The notes beneath the pieces are model-generated. The model saw only the letters and a program-made list of their open reading frames with translations. It made no database searches and was not told where the DNA came from. A DNA stretch of 14,744 nucleotides from contig JBDTCD010000063.1 in the NCBI GenBank assembly GCA_039923755.1, positions 1-14,744 of the forward strand, in the 5' to 3' direction. Of this stretch, positions 7,113 to 13,988 are shown one piece after another. Made by a program: the position numbers and the translations under genes. Source of the DNA: Terrimesophilobacter sp039923755 (GTDB lineage: Bacteria > Actinomycetota > Actinomycetes > Actinomycetales > Microbacteriaceae). The stretch's first letter is position 1. Each line of letters starts with the position of its first letter.

Positions 7113-8059
7113 GTCGGGTGCTGGTCACCGGAGGCAACGGTTTTCTCGGTAGCTCCCTGGTCTCGGGTCTCGCTGATGCTGGCGGAGTGGAACTCGTCGT
7201 CAGCGGCGACGTTCGCGAGCCGACGAGCAGGATCTCCGGTGTCGCGTATGAACGAGTCGACATTACGCGAGCAGAGCAGCTTGAGACTGCGATGCGCGAC
7301 TACGGGATAGACACCGTCGTGCATCTGGCCGCCATCATGAACCCCGGACAGCGGATCACCCGGGAGCAGGAATTCCGGGTGGATGTCGATGGCACGCGCA
7401 CGGTGTTGGACGCGTGCCTCGCGACCCGCGTTCGGCGCGTCGTCGTGTCGTCCAGTGGTGCCGCATACGGTTACCACCCGGACAACCCAGAATGGATTAC
7501 CGAGACGGATGCACTCCGCGGCAATGTGGAATTCACCTACTCGGACCATAAGCGCCTCGTGGAGGAGATGCTCGCGCTGGCGCGGGATGAGCATCCGGAA
7601 CTTGAGCAGGTCATCTTCCGGATCGGGACCATCCTCGGTGCAACCGTCGACAATCAGATCACCGCACTGTTCGAGCGGCGGAGGATCCTGGCGATCGCCG
7701 GCTCGGAAAGCCCCTTCGTTTTCATTTGGGATGCGGATGTCGTCGCCTGCATGGTGCGCGCGGCCACCGACGGCCCTGCCGGGATCTTCAACCTCGCGGG
7801 TGATGGCGCGGTGACGGTGCATGAACTCGCGCGCGTTCTCGGGAAGAAGCTGTTCACTCTGCCCGCCTGGTTGCTCACGGCGGCGCTCGCCGTAGCGAAG
7901 CCGCTGCGGCTCACCAGATACGGGCCAGAACAGGTTGGCTTCCTCCGATACCGCCCCGTGCTCAGCAATGAGCGGCTGAAGCGTATTTTCGGCTATACCC
8001 CCGCAAAGTCGAGCTGCGAGGCGCTCGAGGCGTGGCAGGCCGCGAAGAGGGTGCGCTAG
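7109..8059 (+). CDS. NAD(P)-dependent epimerase/dehydratase family protein (extended SDR)
   Basis: This 316-residue protein is a Rossmann-fold extended short-chain dehydrogenase. The nucleotide-binding TGGNGFLG is at 7-14, an acidic residue follows beta-2 (SGDV), and the HLAA segment lies after beta-4. SSSGAAYG precedes the catalytic pair Tyr144-x3-Lys148 (YSDHK). A C-terminal PVLSNERLKRIFGYTP segment resembles the ends of sugar-nucleotide epimerase-like proteins. ATG 7109 was chosen over an upstream GTG at 7064 because the glycine-rich motif then starts at the normal distance and the start overlaps the small peptide's stop (ATGA). It is last in the mvaS operon. The substrate is unknown; sugar nucleotides, steroids or terpenoid alcohols are all handled by this superfamily. 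Its stop codon overlaps that of ribH on the other strand. Confidence 0.87.
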   Translation: MSRVLVTGGNGFLGSSLVSGLADAGGVELVVSGDVREPTSRISGVAYERVDITRAEQLETAMRDYGIDTVVHLAAIMNPGQRITREQEFRVDVDGTRTVLDACLATRVRRVVVSSSGAAYGYHPDNPEWITETDALRGNVEFTYSDHKRLVEEMLALARDEHPELEQVIFRIGTILGATVDNQITALFERRRILAIAGSESPFVFIWDADVVACMVRAATDGPAGIFNLAGDGAVTVHELARVLGKKLFTLPAWLLTAALAVAKPLRLTRYGPEQVGFLRYRPVLSNERLKRIFGYTPAKSSCEALEAWQAAKRVR

Positions 8060-8535
8060 CCGCGAAGCCCGCGCAGGAGTACTGCCATCTCGAGTGCAGC
8101 GGTCGCCGCCTCGGCGCCCTTGTCCTCGTGTGAGCCCGGCAGTCCGGCGCGATCGATGCCCTGTTGTTCGTTGTCGAGAGTGAGCACGCCGAAGCCGATC
8201 GGTTTGCCGGAGTCGAGCGCAACTCTGGTCAGGCCATCCGTCGCGGCGTTCGAAACGAAGTCGAAGTGCGGGGTGCCGCCGCGGATGATCACGCCAAGGG
8301 CAACCACGGCATCCGCGCCCGCCTGCAGCGCCGCCGCACAGGCTAGGGGGAGTTCGAAGCTCCCGGGTACTCGTACCTCGCTCACCTCGGCACCCGAAGA
8401 ATCGAGCACGCGATGCGCTCCGGCGAGAAGCCCGCTAGCGATGACGTCGTGCCAGCGGCCAGCGACGATCGTGACCTTTAACCCCGTCCCGTCCACCACG
8501 CGGTTCGGCGGGGTGGGTGCGCCTGCTCCGCTCAT
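8056..8535 (-). CDS. ribH: 6,7-dimethyl-8-ribityllumazine synthase
   Basis: This enzyme condenses 5-amino-6-ribitylaminouracil with 3,4-dihydroxy-2-butanone 4-phosphate, the penultimate step of riboflavin synthesis. The 159-residue length is typical. Family motifs are RWHD at 27-30 (ring-stacking aromatic), VPGSFELP at 56-63, GVIIRGGTPHFDFV at 81-94 with the general-base His90, and LDNEQQGIDRAG with Arg129. The start ATG 8535 overlaps the ribBA stop as ATGA and has GGAAGGA about 8 nt upstream. It is the last gene of the rib operon. Its TAG lies within a CTAG that also ends the convergent epimerase gene. Confidence 0.97.
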   Translation of the reverse strand: MSGAGAPTPPNRVVDGTGLKVTIVAGRWHDVIASGLLAGAHRVLDSSGAEVSEVRVPGSFELPLACAAALQAGADAVVALGVIIRGGTPHFDFVSNAATDGLTRVALDSGKPIGFGVLTLDNEQQGIDRAGLPGSHEDKGAEAATAALEMAVLLRGLRG

Positions 8536-9803
8536 GACGGATGTCCTTCCAGTTCGATGAGGCTGGCGATATCTTCGGGAAGGCGATGGCCCATGCGGTC
8601 CCTCTTGACACTGAGATAGTCGCGGTTGAATTCGCCCACGCCGACCAGGAGCGGGACTATCCCACTCACGTGCATACCGTGCGCCCTCAGTTGCTCCGCC
8701 TTATCCGGGTTGTTGGAGAGCAGGCGAATCGAAGTGATTCCGAGATCCTCGAGGATCGCGACGGCAGCGCCGTAGTCGCGTGAATCGGGAGCGAAACCGA
8801 GCGCGACATTCGCATCGAACGTGTCAAACCCTTCCTCCTGCAATCGGTATGCGCGCAGCTTGTTCACGAGACCGATTCCGCGACCTTCATGCCCGCGGAG
8901 GTATATGACGATGCCTCCTTCGCGTTCGATGAGCTCGAGCGCCTCATGAAGTTGTGGACCACATTCGCACTTCAGCGAACCGAATACTTCGCCGGTCAGG
9001 CATTCCGAATGAACCCGCACGATGGCGTCATTACTCAACTCGCCCGCGATCACCGCGACATGATCCGCACCGGTCATCCGGTCGCGGTACGCGCGCACCC
9101 GAAACGTCCCGTAACCGGTCGGTACCGTCGTCTCCACTTCAAAGGTCACCCGCGAGGTTTCTGCGATGGGTGAAACGAGGGAGTCGGTGCGCGAACCATC
9201 CGAGTTCAGGTAGACGATGAGATCGGCGATGGTGATGACAACGACACCTTCGGCGGCACCGAGTTCAATCAGGTCGGGAAGACGCATCATCTCGCCGTCA
9301 TCTTGCACGATCTCGGCTATCGCCCCCACGGGAGACAGGCCAGCGAGCTTCATGAGGTCGACTGCAGCCTCCGTGTGACCGTCGCGTTCACGAACGCCGC
9401 CGTCCGCGGCGCGCAGCGGAAGGATGTGGCCGGGGCGATGCAGGCTCCGGGCAGTGGATGCAGGATCTGCGAGCACGCGCAGCGTGTGGGCGCGATCGGA
9501 GGCGCTGATTCCGGTGCTGAATCGGTCGGACGCATCGACCGAGATCGTATAGTTGGTGCCCCGCGGATCTTCGTTGTCCGCCACCATCACGGGAAGCTCG
9601 AGGCGGTCCGCCAACTCATTCGTCATCGGCGCGCAAATGTAGCCTGAGGTGTGACGCACCATCCAGGCGATCCACTCCTGGCTTGCCAGCTGTGCAGAGA
9701 TGATGACATCGCCCTCGTTCTCGCGACCTTCGTCATCCGCGACGATCACGGGTTTTCCTGCGCGGAGCTCCGCGAGGGCAGTAGGGATGTCAGCGAGGCT
9801 CAT
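8532..9803 (-). CDS. ribBA: Bifunctional 3,4-dihydroxy-2-butanone 4-phosphate synthase / GTP cyclohydrolase II
   Basis: This protein supplies both starting branches of riboflavin synthesis from ribulose 5-phosphate and GTP. Of 423 residues, about 1-200 are the RibB domain: DDEGRENEGD at 23-32, STGISASDRAHT at 96-107, HRPGHILPLRA at 122-132 and DGHTEA at 141-146. Residues from about 205 are the RibA domain, with zinc ligands Cys268, Cys279 and Cys281 (CLTGEVFGSLKCEC), then RGHEGRGIGL, DSRDYG and LLSNNPDK. All hallmark residues of both halves are present, so both activities are expected. ATG 9803 overlaps the ribE stop (ATGA) and GGGAG lies 7 nt upstream. The ribH start overlaps its own stop in the same way, so the three genes are translationally coupled. 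Confidence 0.97.
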   Translation of the reverse strand: MSLADIPTALAELRAGKPVIVADDEGRENEGDVIISAQLASQEWIAWMVRHTSGYICAPMTNELADRLELPVMVADNEDPRGTNYTISVDASDRFSTGISASDRAHTLRVLADPASTARSLHRPGHILPLRAADGGVRERDGHTEAAVDLMKLAGLSPVGAIAEIVQDDGEMMRLPDLIELGAAEGVVVITIADLIVYLNSDGSRTDSLVSPIAETSRVTFEVETTVPTGYGTFRVRAYRDRMTGADHVAVIAGELSNDAIVRVHSECLTGEVFGSLKCECGPQLHEALELIEREGGIVIYLRGHEGRGIGLVNKLRAYRLQEEGFDTFDANVALGFAPDSRDYGAAVAILEDLGITSIRLLSNNPDKAEQLRAHGMHVSGIVPLLVGVGEFNRDYLSVKRDRMGHRLPEDIASLIELEGHPS

Positions 9804-10516
9804 CGTGCGGCTCCCTGAGGTGAGGTGACTGGCGTGAGGGAAGCATCGAAGGGGTCGCAGGTTCGGCCGGCATCTTTGGGCACGACCTCTTCGATGCTTC
9901 CCTCGCGGCCACTCAATTTCACTGAAAGCAGCCGCTCGACCTGGCGCGCGAGGATGTCTGTTTCGACATTGACGAGGTCACCGACCTGTTTGATGCCGAG
10001 GGTGGTGACCGCGAGAGTCTCGGGGATGAGCGACACTTCGAACCAGTCGCCATCGTCGTCGCGGCCGACCGCGCTGACCGTGAGGGAGACTCCGTCAAGG
10101 GCGATGGACCCCTTACGCACGACGAGCGGGGCAAGCTCTGCGGCAAGATTGAATCGCGCCACGCGCCACGCGCTCCCCTCGGTCACGCTGAGAACTTTGG
10201 CTGTTCCGTCGATGTGCCCCTGGACGATGTGACCGCCGATCCGGTCGCCCACCTTCGCTGCGCGCTCCACGTTCACCCGGTCGCCGGGTTGCGGATTGGT
10301 CAGAGTGCTCATCGCGATCGTCTCGGCCATGACATCGGCCGTGAACCAATCGGCTCCCTGATCGACGACGGTGAGGCAGACGCCACTCACCGAGATGGAG
10401 TCACCGTGGACGGCATCCGATACGGCGAGAGGGGCACGAACGGTGAGGCGCGCAGCATCTGCGGTGTGTTGCCATTCGATGACCTCACCGAGTTCCTCCA
10501 CGATTCCAGTGAACAT
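9800..10516 (-). CDS. ribE: Riboflavin synthase alpha chain
   Basis: This enzyme dismutates two molecules of 6,7-dimethyl-8-ribityllumazine to riboflavin and the pyrimidine that RibH reuses. The N-terminal MFTGIVEELG is diagnostic. Two homologous barrels follow: GDSISVSGVCLTVV and GDRIGGHIVQGHIDG in the first, and KGSIALDGVSLTV with GDLVNVETDILARQVERLL in the second. The protein has 238 residues, against about 200-215 for most family members. The extra length is a C-terminal tail of about 35 residues after the second barrel, of no recognised function. AGAAGG lies 6 nt before ATG 10516, inside the end of ribD, whose stop is 2 nt upstream. The gene is sometimes called ribC in other species. Confidence 0.95.
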   Translation of the reverse strand: MFTGIVEELGEVIEWQHTADAARLTVRAPLAVSDAVHGDSISVSGVCLTVVDQGADWFTADVMAETIAMSTLTNPQPGDRVNVERAAKVGDRIGGHIVQGHIDGTAKVLSVTEGSAWRVARFNLAAELAPLVVRKGSIALDGVSLTVSAVGRDDDGDWFEVSLIPETLAVTTLGIKQVGDLVNVETDILARQVERLLSVKLSGREGSIEEVVPKDAGRTCDPFDASLTPVTSPQGAAR

Positions 10517-10518
10517 GG

Positions 10519-11586
10519 TTAGCCTTCTTCCGTTGGGCGGGCTCGAATGAGGATGTCCTCGCCGAGTTGTTCACACTGCACGATTGTCAACCGTCGCGCA
10601 CTGGCAAGTGTTCCGATTCCGAGGTCTTTGATGGCGAGTTGATCGCCGCCGAGAAGCACGGGAGCGACATACACCAGGTATTCGTCGACGAGTCCGGCGG
10701 AAACGAAGGCGCTGGCCAGCGTCGGGCCACCCTCGACGAAGGCATGTCGCATGCCCCGATCGAACAGTCCGATCAGCACTGCTTCAAGGTCTCGGGTTCG
10801 CTGCGTGATGATCGGGTGGGGGTGTTCGAAAACCTTGGCAGCGGCCGGGATTTCCCGTTCGCCGATTACGACGGGAACAGGCTGGTCGTCGAGTAGCGCA
10901 CCGTCCACGTTCCGCGCGGTGAGCGTGGGGTTGTCGTCAATGACCGTGCCTGTCCCGACGATGATGGCATCCGAGGCCGCACGCTCACGGTGGACGTGAG
11001 CCCTAGCCGCTTCACCGGTGATCCACTGGCTTGTCCCGTCGGCGGCTGCGGTCCTGCCGTCGAGACTCGATGCCCACTTGAGCGTCACCCACGGTCGGCC
11101 ATGTCTCATCGCGGTCAGCCACGTGTGCATGAAGTCGGAGACTTCCGGTGCGAGTACCCCGTCGATGACCTCGATGCCCGCGTCGCGAAGTTTGGTTGCT
11201 CCGCCCTTTGCGACCGGATTCGGGTCGCGCACGCCATAGACGACCCGCGCTACTCCGGCCTCAATGAGAGCTTCACTGCACGGTCCCGTGCGGCCGCGGT
11301 GGTTGCACGGTTCGAGTGTAACGACTGCCGTCGCGCCAACGGTCTGGTGTCGGGCAAGTTTGCCGAGAGCGTCCACTTCCGCGTGGGCGGTACCTCGCCC
11401 TCTGTGCCAGCCCTCGGCGATCACATCGCCCTGTGGCGACAGGATGACGCAGCCGACCTGCGGATTGGCGCCTTTCGCGGGACCCCGTGACGCGAGTCCG
11501 ATAGCACGCAGCATGGCCGCTTCAACGGTGACGTGAGGGGGCGCGGGCGTGCGAAGCCCATCCTGCCCGCCCTGCGGTGTCGACAT
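10519..11586 (-). CDS. ribD: Bifunctional riboflavin deaminase/reductase RibD
   Basis: This protein deaminates 2,5-diamino-6-ribosylamino-pyrimidinone phosphate and then reduces the ribosyl side chain with NADPH. Of 355 residues, the N-terminal half is a cytidine-deaminase-like zinc domain, with HAE at 68-70 (His68 ligand, Glu70 proton shuttle) and EPCNHRGRTGPC at 92-103 (Cys94 and Cys103 ligands). From about 158 comes a DHFR-like reductase domain: RPWVTLKWASSLDGRTA, then GTGTVIDDNPTLTAR, then FVEGGPTLASAF. It starts at ATG 11586 with GAGGAA about 4 nt upstream. It is the first gene of the rib operon, and an FMN riboswitch lies in its 5' leader, so the whole operon is presumably turned down by FMN. 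Confidence 0.96.
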   Translation of the reverse strand: MSTPQGGQDGLRTPAPPHVTVEAAMLRAIGLASRGPAKGANPQVGCVILSPQGDVIAEGWHRGRGTAHAEVDALGKLARHQTVGATAVVTLEPCNHRGRTGPCSEALIEAGVARVVYGVRDPNPVAKGGATKLRDAGIEVIDGVLAPEVSDFMHTWLTAMRHGRPWVTLKWASSLDGRTAAADGTSQWITGEAARAHVHRERAASDAIIVGTGTVIDDNPTLTARNVDGALLDDQPVPVVIGEREIPAAAKVFEHPHPIITQRTRDLEAVLIGLFDRGMRHAFVEGGPTLASAFVSAGLVDEYLVYVAPVLLGGDQLAIKDLGIGTLASARRLTIVQCEQLGEDILIRARPTEEG

Positions 11587-11620
11587 CCGGTTCCTCGCGT
11601 CTGCTCACGACGAACTCCGG
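11587..11620 (-). promoter_or_regulatory. Possible ribosome-site-sequestering hairpin before ribD
   Basis: Read on the minus strand, CCGG-(AG bulge)-TTC at 11620-11612 can pair with GAA-CCGG at 11593-11587, which ends directly before the ATG. This stem covers part of the GAGGAA ribosome site (11596-11591). The loop is about 18 nt. It is a plausible OFF structure for the FMN riboswitch acting on translation. The alternative pairing that would free it was not worked out. Confidence 0.4.
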
Positions 11621-11628
11621 GGACGCTG

Positions 11629-11659
11629 GCGCAAGGCTCAACGTTGTGCACGCTTGCGC
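11629..11659 (-). promoter_or_regulatory. Leader hairpin GCGCAAG/CTTGCGC in the riboswitch expression platform
   Basis: A perfect 7-bp inverted repeat with a 17-nt loop lies between the FMN aptamer and the ribD ribosome site. It is not followed by a run of U, so it is not a typical intrinsic terminator. It may be part of the switching structure, or a pause or Rho-related element. Confidence 0.45.
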
Positions 11660-11666
11660 GAACACC

Positions 11667-11829
11667 CGTGCTGCCTTCCATCCGGACTGAGAACCACCAA
11701 TGGCTCATTACCGTCGGTCCCGGAATTCCACCGGCTCAACCGTTCTCTGCTTTAGCTTTTTCAGCCTCAGCCGATTGCGGGTCGCGGACTATCACCGCCG
11801 GTTCGGATTTTCACCGACCCCGGAGCACG
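11667..11829 (-). promoter_or_regulatory. FMN riboswitch (RFN element) controlling ribDEBAH
   Basis: The minus strand shows the full RFN core in order. P1 is CGTGCT/AGCACG, a perfect 6-bp closing helix at 11829-11824 and 11672-11667. Next come GGGTCGGTGAAAATCCGA (P2 and its loop), CCGGCGGTGATAGTCCGC (P3 with its T-loop-like turn), and a variable P4 arm. Then come GGTTGAGCCGGTGGAATTCCGG (P5), GACCGACGGT, and AGTCCGGATGGAAGG (P6 and the joining strand). This conservation is diagnostic. One deviation is an insertion of 18 nt (11689-11706) inside the P6 loop, which can fold into a small hairpin. The aptamer begins about 5 nt after the predicted transcription start and lies 80 nt upstream of ribD. 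FMN binding is expected to lower expression of the operon. Confidence 0.97.
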
Positions 11830-11840
11830 TACTCACTCTC

Positions 11841-11846
11841 AGTGTA
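11841..11846 (-). promoter_or_regulatory. Predicted -10 element of the rib operon promoter
   Basis: TACACT on the minus strand matches the actinobacterial -10 consensus TANNNT. Transcription would begin near 11834, a few bases before the first base of the riboswitch P1 helix, which fits well. The region 17 nt upstream (CGCACC) is not a recognisable -35. Confidence 0.5.
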
Positions 11847-11990
11847 CCGCCGCGACCGTGGGTGGTGCGCGGGTGCGAGTGAGCGAAAACGAAGGAGAAA
11901 CAGCGCAGAAGCGTCACGCGGTGCCGGATAGCGCGCTTTCCGCCAGATCTCCTTCAAATTCGTTCGGCGCAAAAGAGGCGCTGTCATGGA

Positions 11991-12011
11991 CCTCGTGCCA
12001 ACTGGACGAGG
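11991..12011 (-). repeat. Inverted repeat CCTCGT/ACGAGG downstream of trpS
   Basis: A 6-bp perfect stem with a 9-nt loop lies 12 nt after the trpS stop. The only T-rich stretch (CTCTTTT) is about 16 nt further on, so it is at best a weak or non-canonical terminator. The rest of the 193-nt gap between trpS and the riboswitch holds the rib promoter and no supported gene. Confidence 0.35.
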
Positions 12012-12022
12012 CACCGGCAGAG

Positions 12023-13033
12023 CTATCGCACCCTCGGAAGCAGACCGATCCGGTCGTACACCTTTGCGAGCGTCGCATCCGCAATCGATGCCGCACGGTC
12101 CGCATTTCCAGCGAGCACCCGATCAAGTTCGGCGGGGTCATCCAATAGCTCGAGTGTGCGCGCACGGACGGGAGCAAAGGTCTCCACGACAACGTCGGAA
12201 ATATCCTTTTTCAGGTCGCCGTATCCGCGCCCCGAGTACTCGTCCTCCAGCTGCGCAAAAGTCTTGCCGGCCATCACAGAGTAGATCGTCAAGAGGTTCG
12301 CGACGCCCGGCTTCTCGCGGCGGTCGAACCGGATCTCTCGCCCAGCATCCGTCACGGCCGATTTGATCTTCTTCGCGGTGACCGATGGCTCATCCATCAT
12401 CCAGACAATTCCGGAGTCGGAGGTCGCCGACTTGCTCATTTTCGAGGTCGGATCCTGCAGGTCGTAAATACGCGCGGTCTCCCTCAGGATCATCGGCTCC
12501 GGTACCACGAACGTCTCGCCAAACCGCGAATTGAATCGGCCTGCAAGGTCGCGGGTGAGTTCAACGTGCTGCCTTTGGTCGTCCCCGACAGGAACCAACG
12601 CGGCGTCGTATAGCAGGATGTCGGCAGCCATGAGCATGGGATAGGCGAAGAGGCCGACCGTGGTACCTTCAGCACCCTGCTTTGCCGATTTGTCCTTGAA
12701 CTGGGTCATCCGGCTCGCCTCGCCGAAGCCCGTGATGGTGTTGAGGACCCATGCAAGCTCCGGATGCGCTGGCACATGCGACTGCACGAACAGCGTCGAC
12801 TCTGCCGGGTCGATACCGGCGGCGATGTACTGCGCGGCGGTGCGGCGGGTGTTCGCGCGCAGTTCCACCGGGTCCTGGGCAACCGTGAGAGCGTGCAGGT
12901 CGACGATGCAGAAAACGGCGTCGTAGGTGGCCTGAAGTTCCTTCCACTGCAGGAGCGCTCCGATGTAGTTTCCGATGTGGAGGCTGTTTGCCGAGGGCTG
13001 CATTCCGGAGAACACACGCTGTTTGGAAGTCAT
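12023..13033 (-). CDS. trpS: Tryptophanyl-tRNA synthetase
   Basis: This class I aminoacyl-tRNA synthetase charges tRNA-Trp in the cytoplasm. The 336-residue product has RVFSGMQPSANSLHIGN at 6-22, the HIGH-class signature of TrpRS, and KMSKS at 198-202. A YDAVFCIVDLHAL segment and a GDDQRQHVELTRDLA segment are characteristic of bacterial TrpRS. ATG 13033 was chosen because homology begins at once. The frame stays open upstream to 13237, but that extension is arginine-rich and overlaps exonuclease III, so it is not real. No strong ribosome site is visible (GAAAGAA lies 7 nt upstream). The gene follows xthA after 32 nt and may share its transcript. Confidence 0.96.
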   Translation of the reverse strand: MTSKQRVFSGMQPSANSLHIGNYIGALLQWKELQATYDAVFCIVDLHALTVAQDPVELRANTRRTAAQYIAAGIDPAESTLFVQSHVPAHPELAWVLNTITGFGEASRMTQFKDKSAKQGAEGTTVGLFAYPMLMAADILLYDAALVPVGDDQRQHVELTRDLAGRFNSRFGETFVVPEPMILRETARIYDLQDPTSKMSKSATSDSGIVWMMDEPSVTAKKIKSAVTDAGREIRFDRREKPGVANLLTIYSVMAGKTFAQLEDEYSGRGYGDLKKDISDVVVETFAPVRARTLELLDDPAELDRVLAGNADRAASIADATLAKVYDRIGLLPRVR

Positions 13034-13065
13034 GGTTGATTCTTTCAGGTCGGGAAAGCGAAAGT

Positions 13066-13911
13066 TTAGATGGCGTAGTCGACGACGACGGGAGCATGGT
13101 CCGACCATCGCGTGTCCCATGCACTTGCCCGGTCTATGGCGTAGTTCGTCACGGCCGCGCCAAGGGCGGGGTTTGCCAGGTGGTAGTCGATGCGCCATCC
13201 GGTGTCGGTGTCGAACGCCTGGCCGCGCTGGGACCACCAGGTGTACGGGCCGTCAACCTCGCCTGCCCACTTTCGTCCGACATCCACCCAGCCGAGTCCG
13301 GTGCCGATGGTGCCGTCCGCGCACTCGACGGCTTCGCCGAGTGGAGCGAAAAATCGATCAAAGTATGCGCGCTCATCCGGCAGGAATCCCGCGTTCTTGC
13401 GGTTGCCCTTCCAGTTGCGGATGTCGAGCTCGCGGTGCCCGACATTCAGGTCGCCGACAATGAGGGCGAATTCGCTTCCGGCAGCAAGTGCCGGGAGTCG
13501 AGATGCCATGGCGTCCAGGAACTTGTATTTCTCCACTTGCTTGGGTGAACCGACCTCACCGGAGTGCACATATGTGCTCACGACGGTGATGATGCGGCCG
13601 CCGATGTCGTAGTCTGCCTCGAGCCAGCGGCCTGCACTGTCGAAGTCTTCAGCACCCAGCTCCACCCGATGGACGGAGGCGGCTTTGCGGCTCGCAAGAG
13701 CAACTCCCGCCCGTCCTTTCGCCGTGGCGGCGTCGTGCAGGATATTCCACTCGGGGCCGAGCAGGTTCTCGATGTCCTCGGTGGCCGCACGCACCTCCTG
13801 CATGGCGAGAATGTCGACATTTCGTGCGGAGAGCCACTCGCCCATGCCCTTCCGGAACGCTGCACGGACGCCGTTGACATTGACGGAGGCGATACGAAGG
13901 GGCGTAGACAC
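13066..13911 (-). CDS. xthA: Exodeoxyribonuclease III (AP endonuclease family)
   Basis: This enzyme processes abasic sites and 3' ends in base-excision repair. The 281-residue protein belongs to the EEP (endonuclease/exonuclease/phosphatase) fold. Catalytic landmarks are N11-V-N-G, MQEVRA with the metal ligand Glu39, a TYVHSG strand, GDLNVGH with Asp154 and Asn156, WRIDYHLAN with Asp242, and SDHAP with Asp271 and His272. Length fits the ExoIII group. The start is GTG 13911. No ribosome site precedes it; instead a -10-like TAAACT ends 6 nt upstream, so the mRNA is probably leaderless. No earlier in-frame start gives extra homology. Confidence 0.95.
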   Translation of the reverse strand: MSTPLRIASVNVNGVRAAFRKGMGEWLSARNVDILAMQEVRAATEDIENLLGPEWNILHDAATAKGRAGVALASRKAASVHRVELGAEDFDSAGRWLEADYDIGGRIITVVSTYVHSGEVGSPKQVEKYKFLDAMASRLPALAAGSEFALIVGDLNVGHRELDIRNWKGNRKNAGFLPDERAYFDRFFAPLGEAVECADGTIGTGLGWVDVGRKWAGEVDGPYTWWSQRGQAFDTDTGWRIDYHLANPALGAAVTNYAIDRASAWDTRWSDHAPVVVDYAI

Positions 13912-13917
13912 TCGGCC

Positions 13918-13923
13918 AGTTTA
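13918..13923 (-). promoter_or_regulatory. Predicted -10 element of xthA (leaderless)
   Basis: TAAACT on the minus strand is followed by 6 nt and then the GTG start, so transcription would begin at or next to the start codon. There is no clear -35. Leaderless mRNAs are common in actinobacteria. Confidence 0.5.
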
Positions 13924-13988
13924 TCGGCGGCGACCGACGTAGCGGCCACGAGGTGGTATCGGCCGACCAAAGGGAAACACGGTGAACG

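Noticed and set aside
11914..12192. Minus-strand open frame of 92 codons between trpS and the riboswitch
   Set aside because: Half of it lies inside trpS in another frame, and the product has no recognisable domain.
13034..13237. Longer N-terminus for TrpS starting at 13237
   Set aside because: The extra 68 residues lie over the end of xthA in another frame. TrpRS homology begins a few residues after ATG 13033.
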